Shown here piece by piece: positions 59,168 to 64,000 of a DNA stretch of 64,000 bases; positions within the stretch are counted from its first letter, which is position 1; each line of letters begins with the position of its first letter. The translations under genes and the position numbers were made by a program. The DNA comes from Clostridia bacterium (lineage in GTDB: Bacteria > Bacillota > Clostridia > Christensenellales > Borkfalkiaceae): contig JAIEFR010000016.1 of assembly GCA_029066845.1 (NCBI GenBank), forward strand, positions 62,001-126,000, read 5' to 3'. The notes under the pieces are model-generated. The model saw only the letters and a program-made list of their open reading frames with translations, had not been told where the DNA came from and made no database searches.

Positions 59168-60274
59168 TTATACTCCGAAGAGCTCTGCGAGTTCTTCTTC
59201 GTCGAGCTTACTGCCGATTACGCACAACCGGCCCGTATATTCCGCCGAGCCGTAGCGCACGTTGACCTCGCCGGGCACGTAATCGAAGTGTATCCACTTG
59301 CCGTTTTCCGCGGCGACTATGCCCTTTGCACGCAATACCGTGCCGAAGCGGGTGCCGTCCGAAAGCTCCGCAAGCGCACTTTCAAGTCCCTCGACGGTAA
59401 ACTTTGCGGAAGTTTCCACGCCCCAGCTAGAAAAGATGTCGTCCGCGTGATGATGGTGATGATGTTCGTGTTCGTGGTCGTGATGGTGGCAATGACCGTG
59501 CTCGTGTTCATCTTCGTCGTGGTCGTGGTGATGACAGCAGTGATGCTCCTCCTCATCCTCGTCGTGATGGTGATGGCAATGACCGTGTCCGTGCTCATCC
59601 TCATCGTGGTCGTGATCGTGGTGGTGGCAGCAATGATGCTCTTCCTCGTGCGTGAGCTTTTCAAGCTCGCTCTGTAAAGTTGAAGCGTGCTCCATAGCCT
59701 CCAATATCTGCTTGCCGTCCAGCAAGTCCCACGCGGTGGTTACCACGGTTGCGCCCGAATTGTGCTCGCGCACGAGCTTGAGCGCGGTTGCAAGCTTTTC
59801 CGCGCTTGCAACGTCAACGTGGCTGAACACAATGCACGCGGCGCTTTCTATCTGGTCGTTGAAAAATTCGCCGAAATTCTTCATATAAATCTTGCACTTG
59901 TTGGCGTCAACCACAGCGGTGAGCGAATTGATCTTGCAGTCCGCAAGGTCCGCCCTTTCAACCGCCCTGACGACGTCCGAAAGCTTGCCCACGCCCGACG
60001 GCTCGATTAAAATGCGGTCGGGATGAAGCTCGTCCACCACTTTTTTAAGCGCCTCGGCAAAGTCGCCCACCAGCGAACAGCAGATACAGCCCGAATTGAG
60101 CTCGTTTACGGTTATTCCCGCCTCTTTCATAAAGCCGCCGTCCACGCCGATTTCGCCGAACTCGTTCTCGATTAAAACCAGCTTTTCGCCTTGGTAAGCT
60201 TCCTTTATCAGCTTCTTGATAAGCGTGGTTTTACCCGCGCCCAAAAAGCCCGAAAACACGTCAATCTTAGTCAT
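59168..60274 (-). CDS. CobW-type G3E GTPase with histidine-rich metal-binding region
   Basis: The 368 aa protein has the P-loop GFLGAGKTT (9-17), the IENEFGEIGVDG segment and the metal-binding G-C63-I-C65-C66 motif of the COG0523 zinc chaperones, followed by a DRILIEPSGV region. Residues 209-276 are almost entirely H, D, E and C, with several CxH and HHCCHHH units. The guanine-specificity NKxD is replaced by S151-H-V-D154. The C-terminal CobW domain follows, with WIHFDYVPGEVNVRY. Members of this family insert or store zinc or related metals. It is first in a three-gene operon under a strong promoter; no Zur site is recognised. Confidence 0.88.
   Translation of the reverse strand: MTKIDVFSGFLGAGKTTLIKKLIKEAYQGEKLVLIENEFGEIGVDGGFMKEAGITVNELNSGCICCSLVGDFAEALKKVVDELHPDRILIEPSGVGKLSDVVRAVERADLADCKINSLTAVVDANKCKIYMKNFGEFFNDQIESAACIVFSHVDVASAEKLATALKLVREHNSGATVVTTAWDLLDGKQILEAMEHASTLQSELEKLTHEEEHHCCHHHDHDHDEDEHGHGHCHHHHDEDEEEHHCCHHHDHDEDEHEHGHCHHHDHEHEHHHHHHADDIFSSWGVETSAKFTVEGLESALAELSDGTRFGTVLRAKGIVAAENGKWIHFDYVPGEVNVRYGSAEYTGRLCVIGSKLDEEELAELFGV
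59447..59638 (-). repeat. tandem duplication encoding the His/Asp-rich region
   Basis: The coding sequence for residues 213-276 contains two similar units of about 31 codons, each beginning with the HHCCHHHDHD pattern. Expansion or loss of units by slippage is likely. Confidence 0.6.
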
Positions 60275-60304
60275 TTTTCAACCTCGTAATTTTTTTCCTT
60301 TTAT

Positions 60305-60333
60305 ATTTTATACGCATAATTAAAAGTTGTCAA
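60305..60333 (-). promoter_or_regulatory. promoter of the CobW operon
   Basis: Minus strand TTGACA (60328-60333), 17 nt spacer, TAAAAT (60305-60310). GAGG precedes the ATG. Confidence 0.75.
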
Positions 60334-60362
60334 ACAATTAACTTCAATTTATTGTCCGCCGT

Positions 60363-60399
60363 AAAAAGCGAGCGCCCGCGCAATTTTTGCGCGGGCGCT
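60363..60399 (-). terminator. terminator of the DUF2188 gene
   Basis: AGCGCCCGCGCAA / TTGCGCGGGCGCT hairpin followed by CGCTTTTT on the minus strand. Confidence 0.88.
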
Positions 60400-60410
60400 G
60401 TGTTTTATTA

Positions 60411-61019
60411 TTACTTTTTGGTGTAGCTGAGGCGGCGGAAAGTGCCGTCCTCCTTGTGGATAACTATGCGGGCGTCCTGATTTTCCGCCGTCTTTTTGGC
60501 GAAGTCGATAGCGTCCTGCTGAGTAAGAAACAGCTTTATCGCCTTGGAAGCCCCCGCAGCCTTAACCTGCCACCTGCCGTCTTCCTTCCTCTTTGCTATG
60601 TGATAGGTCTTTACGGGCTCGGCAGCCGCAGGCTTTGCCGCAGCCGCTTTGGTTGTTTTGGGTGCGGATTCGGTTTTCTGCACAGGCTTGGCTTTGGGCG
60701 CGCTCTTGGTTGCGGGCTTTGCCGCCGTTTTCTGCGCGGGTTTAGCAGCAGCCTTCTGCGCGGGCTTGGGTTCGCTCTTAGCCGCGGTCTTGGGTTTTTC
60801 CTCGGCTTTGGGCGCAGGCTTAGGCTCTTCCTTTACCGCCGCCGGCTCTTTCGCCCTCTCCTCCCTTACGCTCTCTTCGGACTTTGCGGCACGCTTATCC
60901 TTCTTGCCGCTCCTTGCAATCAGCACGATAATAACTATTAAAATTATGATTGCCACGATGGCAATCGCCGTCCAGCCCCAGGGATTGAACCACGCGGGCA
61001 ACGCGAGAATACCAGACAT
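60411..61019 (-). CDS. membrane-anchored DUF2188 protein, 202 aa
   Basis: One N-terminal membrane segment (WTAIAIVAIIILIVIIVLIA) is followed by a linker of about 90 residues made of Ala, Lys, Pro and Glu (TKSAPKAKPVQKTE style), then a C-terminal DUF2188 domain with YHIAKRKEDGRWQVKAAGAS, FLTQQDAIDFAKKTA and the IVIHKEDGTFRRL ending. DUF2188 function is unknown. The basic linker could bind nucleic acid or the membrane surface. The ATG follows GGGAGA and a consensus-like promoter. Confidence 0.85.
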   Translation of the reverse strand: MSGILALPAWFNPWGWTAIAIVAIIILIVIIVLIARSGKKDKRAAKSEESVREERAKEPAAVKEEPKPAPKAEEKPKTAAKSEPKPAQKAAAKPAQKTAAKPATKSAPKAKPVQKTESAPKTTKAAAAKPAAAEPVKTYHIAKRKEDGRWQVKAAGASKAIKLFLTQQDAIDFAKKTAENQDARIVIHKEDGTFRRLSYTKK

Positions 61020-61054
61020 TTTTATCTCCCGTAATATTATATTTTACAGCTTTG

Positions 61055-61083
61055 ATTTTAACACAAGCAAAATGCGTTGTCAA
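61055..61083 (-). promoter_or_regulatory. promoter of the DUF2188 gene
   Basis: Minus strand TTGACA (61078-61083), 17 nt spacer, TAAAAT (61055-61060). Confidence 0.75.
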
Positions 61084-61120
61084 GTAGGGTCATATTTGCC
61101 GCCCTGTGAAATTGCGCTGA

Positions 61121-61152
61121 AAAAATTAAGCGGCGGACTGAACGTCCGCCGC
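61121..61152 (-). terminator. terminator of the large surface protein gene
   Basis: GCGGCGGAC / GTCCGCCGC hairpin followed by TTAATTTTTT on the minus strand. Confidence 0.85.
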
Positions 61153-61165
61153 CGAATTTCATTTC

Positions 61166-64000
61166 TTATTCAGCGTCCTGCGAAGGAAGCGTGTGGATAA
61201 GTTTTACGTAAGGAGATTTGACAACCGCGGAACCGCTTTCCTCGTCCAAAACCAGTTCCCAAACGTTTTCGAAATCCCACTTAGACGAGCAGTACTGAAG
61301 AAGCGACGTAGAGTAGCTGGTCATCTCATCCAGCCAGAAGTCCTTCTGCGTAATCTGAGGCGCGTAGGTTTCGGTGTTGTCGTCGTATGCGCCGAACGTG
61401 GTTACGTTGAAGTTTGCGTTGAACTCGTCGAACTTAGCGTAGCAGTTTCTTACGATAGCGTCCGCATTGCTGCCGCAGTTACCCACGATGTTGGAGCAGT
61501 TCTTTGCCGAGGACTCCATCAGCGTCTTTTCGGACGTATAAATCATAGTGCCGTAGCCGACGCAGCTGAATATTCTCGACTTACCCGTACCGGAGATACC
61601 GCCTACGATACCGCCTACGTGCAGGTCGGATTCGAGTTTGCCGACAAACAGGCAGTTGGTAATTTCAAGGTAGTCGTTTGCGTTTCTGTCGTCGCATCTG
61701 CCGAGTACGCCGCCGCAGTAGCTTGCATCTGCTTTAATGTAGGTATCTACGAAGCAGTTGGAGATATATACTACGTTGTAGTAAGCCGCGTTGCCCGCCT
61801 GGATATAGCCGACAACCGCGCCGACTCTCTGGTTGGTTGCGTAAACCTTGTGCAGGTAATTGCCGCTTGCATCCTTGTCGCTGGTTACGGAAATTCTGTC
61901 GATTATGGTCGTGTTGTGGCCGTCGCTCGCTTCGGTTAAAATCTGACCTACAAGCGCGCCGACTCTGGCGATACCCGTAACATCGCAGTTATGAACAACG
62001 ATGTTGCCGAGGTAGCCGCCGCGCATCGTCGCAACGATACCCGTTCTTTCCGCCTTGCCCAAGGTATCCTCGATTACGATATTCTCGAACGTAACGTTCA
62101 TAATCGAACCGCCCTGAACCAGTCTGAACAGACCCGTACGAACCTTGTCGTCCTCAACCGTCTTCTTTATTTCGGCGTTGTGAATCTTGTGTCCCATACC
62201 GTTGAACACGCCCTTGAAAGGAACGTCCGTAGTGGCAACGCTGCCTTCGAGGTCGATATCGTTCTGCAACAGGTAGATGGTCGTGTTGTTATTGGAAGCA
62301 AGCATACCCTCGAATTCTGCCTTGGTGGAGATATTCTTGGTTGCTATTGCCTGCTTGTAAACTCTGGACTTCTGGGTGCCGTCCACACTTTCAAGGAAGT
62401 AGTAAGCCGTATAGCCCGCCGAGTTATCGTTTGCGAAATCGAACGAACCGCCCGTTGCGCGGAAGCCGTACTTGGTTGCCGAGGTATTGGTCTCGTCATT
62501 CGCCGCCGCTTTAATCTCATCAGCCGTAGGCGTAGCGCCGCCCTCGGGCACGCTCATCGAGTAGATATAGCCGGTAGGGCTGGAGAAGTTACCCTGAATG
62601 TTATAGCCGTTATGGTTTACGGTTACGCTCGGATTACCTCTGAAGCTGTTCCTTGCGGCGGGGTCTGCCACGTAGATGTAGTAAACCTTTGTGCCGACTG
62701 CTGGAGCTTTGCCCTCGCCGTCCGAAGACTTTCCGAGCTCGACTTTATCTTCATCCAGAGTGATAATCTGTTCGATTTCCCAGATACCCGCCTGCGTTGC
62801 GTCGAAGCCGTAGGGCTTAACCGTAAAGCTTTCGGGCGCATTGAAGGTTGCGTATCTTACGGTTACGTCGCTTCCGTAAAGACTCTTGTCGATTACTACG
62901 CCGCTGTCCGAAGTACCGTTTATAATCTTTGCAACGGGAGGCTGGAATTCGTCCCAGGTCGCACCCTTGTCCTTAATCATTGCGTCGCCTTCAAGACCTT
63001 CAACGTAAATCTCGCCGATACGGTAGGTATTCTTCTTAACGGTTACGGTGAAGCTCTTGGTCTTGGTAACCTCGCCCACCACTACGGTCGCGGTTAAAGT
63101 AGCCTGCTTGTCGCCGTCCGCGGGGCGGATAACCTCAATTCTCACGTCCTCGTGCTTGGAGTTGGAAGAACCGGTTACGCTGGTGACCTTGATAAGCGAT
63201 TCGTCGCTGGAAGTCCATTTGATTTCAACGTTTTTAATCTTGGTTACCGCGTCGAAGTCCTGATATACGCCCGAGGTGTTTACAGGCAGGTAAGCCATAT
63301 CTATTATAGCCTGCGCTACGGCTTCGTCCTTGCTCGACATAGTGGTAAGGTCGTGCATACCGTAGTGGGGATATTCGTCCCAGCCGGAATAGTTGAGCTT
63401 GCTGCCCTGCGTGCCGTTTGCGTCCTTAAGCGCAAGCAGATCGCCCAGGTTTACGGAACCGTCGGCATTTCTCCACTTTGCGTGAAGCTCCTTGTCGAAG
63501 CCGAGGTCAGTCGTAGGCAGAGCCTTGAAAATGTCCTCCGCGGCAGTTGCCGTTTCGTTTCTGGTACCTCTGTCCTTGGTCTTGGTGTTGTACTCTTCGT
63601 CAACCGTAACGGAAAAGCCCTTGTAAGCCTGCAATTCCTCGTCGGTGCTGCCTATTCTGGAAGTGCCCGCGTTTACGAAGGTGGAGTTGCTTACCGTGCC
63701 TCTGTATTCGTCGGCTGCGATATAGCCCTGACCGTTGTTTACGGAAAGAGTGTTTGCAACGTGGTTATAGCTGTAGAACTGGCGCGCAAGGTCGATATTG
63801 CCGCAGCCGTCGTCTATGCCGTTGCTGGTATAAGCTATTTTGCCTTCCGCGTCAACGTTTGCGCCGTTGTTGTAGGAGGTTATGCCGTCGATAACGATAA
63901 CGCCGGGGTTGGAGTTATCGGTTACGCCGTGCATACGGTTGTGGAACGAAAGGCAGTTCTGCATATAAACCTCGCCTTCCATTACCGAACCGCCCAGCTT
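61166..64000 (-). CDS. large beta-helix surface protein, N-terminus outside the window
   Basis: At least 944 codons are open and the frame continues past the window end, so the true start and signal peptide are not visible. The visible N-terminal part looks like a pectate-lyase-type right-handed beta-helix (SFHNRMHGVTDNSNPGVIVI, SYNNGANVDAE). About residues 215-310 form an atrophied bacterial Ig-like domain (AVAQAIIDMAYLPVN then IKWTSSDESLIKV and TKTKSFTVTV). A later part has GLUG-type repeats with FKGVFNGMGHKIHNAEIK, GGSIMNVTFENIVIED and RVGALVGQI. No LPxTG sorting signal is seen at the C-terminus (ending PSQDAE). It is probably secreted and may bind or cleave polysaccharide; no catalytic residues are assigned. 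Confidence 0.8.
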   Translation of the reverse strand, partial: KLGGSVMEGEVYMQNCLSFHNRMHGVTDNSNPGVIVIDGITSYNNGANVDAEGKIAYTSNGIDDGCGNIDLARQFYSYNHVANTLSVNNGQGYIAADEYRGTVSNSTFVNAGTSRIGSTDEELQAYKGFSVTVDEEYNTKTKDRGTRNETATAAEDIFKALPTTDLGFDKELHAKWRNADGSVNLGDLLALKDANGTQGSKLNYSGWDEYPHYGMHDLTTMSSKDEAVAQAIIDMAYLPVNTSGVYQDFDAVTKIKNVEIKWTSSDESLIKVTSVTGSSNSKHEDVRIEVIRPADGDKQATLTATVVVGEVTKTKSFTVTVKKNTYRIGEIYVEGLEGDAMIKDKGATWDEFQPPVAKIINGTSDSGVVIDKSLYGSDVTVRYATFNAPESFTVKPYGFDATQAGIWEIEQIITLDEDKVELGKSSDGEGKAPAVGTKVYYIYVADPAARNSFRGNPSVTVNHNGYNIQGNFSSPTGYIYSMSVPEGGATPTADEIKAAANDETNTSATKYGFRATGGSFDFANDNSAGYTAYYFLESVDGTQKSRVYKQAIATKNISTKAEFEGMLASNNNTTIYLLQNDIDLEGSVATTDVPFKGVFNGMGHKIHNAEIKKTVEDDKVRTGLFRLVQGGSIMNVTFENIVIEDTLGKAERTGIVATMRGGYLGNIVVHNCDVTGIARVGALVGQILTEASDGHNTTIIDRISVTSDKDASGNYLHKVYATNQRVGAVVGYIQAGNAAYYNVVYISNCFVDTYIKADASYCGGVLGRCDDRNANDYLEITNCLFVGKLESDLHVGGIVGGISGTGKSRIFSCVGYGTMIYTSEKTLMESSAKNCSNIVGNCGSNADAIVRNCYAKFDEFNANFNVTTFGAYDDNTETYAPQITQKDFWLDEMTSYSTSLLQYCSSKWDFENVWELVLDEESGSAVVKSPYVKLIHTLPSQDAE

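Noticed and set aside
59288..59677. hydrophobic open frame of 129 aa on the plus strand
   Set aside because: It is antisense to the His/Asp-rich repeat; codons for H and D read as V and M on the other strand give a false membrane protein.
61193..63097. open frames of 248 and 368 aa on the plus strand
   Set aside because: They are antisense to the large surface protein and show no motif.
1..64000. rRNA, tRNA, CRISPR arrays, insertion sequences, prophage and attachment sites
   Set aside because: Intergenic regions were read on both strands; no cloverleaf, regular direct repeats, transposase, integrase or phage structural gene was found.

Overview
The window is a 64 kb stretch of a bacterial chromosome dominated by core housekeeping genes. 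The gene orders (ylxM-ffh-rpsP-khpA-rimM-trmD, rpsB-tsf-pyrH-frr-uppS-cdsA-dxr-rseP, and a 30-gene S10-spc-alpha ribosomal cluster ending rpoA-rplQ), the KOW protein between map and infA, DegV, MntR, YlxM, RuvX next to a DUF1292 protein, and TTGACA/TATAAT promoters with AAGGAG ribosome binding sites point to the Bacillota, class Clostridia. An uncultured gut lineage is my guess. Gene names come from recognising protein sequence; no database was searched. No rRNA, tRNA, CRISPR array, transposase or phage gene was seen.

Layout. 1-5.9 kb: minus-strand operon ylxM-ffh-rpsP-khpA-rimM-trmD-rbgA-rnhB-yraN, then rplS (cut by the window edge) with its own structured leader. 6.0-7.6 kb: plus-strand trio around an MscS channel. 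7.7-12.1 kb: a lipoprotein and a degV-led operon with three proteins of the 2-hydroxyacyl-CoA dehydratase/activase type. 12.3-13.6 kb: a cation/proton antiporter. 13.7-14.2 kb: no protein gene, but a strong promoter, about 440 nt of apparently structured RNA with a pseudoknot, and a terminator; this is the best novelty candidate. 14.2-15.8 kb: a YfbR-like nucleotidase, and divergently a TPP-riboswitch-controlled thiT. 15.9-23.2 kb: translation, lipid and isoprenoid operon. 23.4-31.8 kb: lipoprotein, DUF1292, ruvX, a zinc-ribbon membrane protein, unknowns, mntR, prfA, a DUF1385-PrmC fusion and rpmE. 31.9-35.7 kb: an MDR dehydrogenase, cardiolipin synthase, a HAD phosphatase and a YfcE phosphodiesterase. 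35.8-36.3 kb: two small membrane proteins. 36.4-53.0 kb: ribosomal cluster on the minus strand. 53.4-57.2 kb: a divergent EF-G-like GTPase, then an XRE regulator back to back with a glycosyltransferase across palindromic operators. 57.3-60.3 kb: a putative metal-handling operon with two G3E GTPases. 60.4-64 kb: a DUF2188 protein and the C-terminal part of a very large beta-helix surface protein.

How it works together. Most genes serve ribosome building and translation. Ribosomal proteins L31, L36, S4, S14 and L24 all carry zinc-type cysteine sets, which fits the presence of zinc-chaperone-like GTPases nearby. Regulation is visible at the DNA level: a TPP riboswitch whose aptamer strand can also form an antiterminator, a leader with an attenuator-like hairpin before the S10 operon, structured inserts inside the ribosomal operon, palindromic operators at degV and at the XRE/glycosyltransferase pair, and several promoters whose -10 box lies only 6-8 nt before the start codon, implying leaderless mRNAs.
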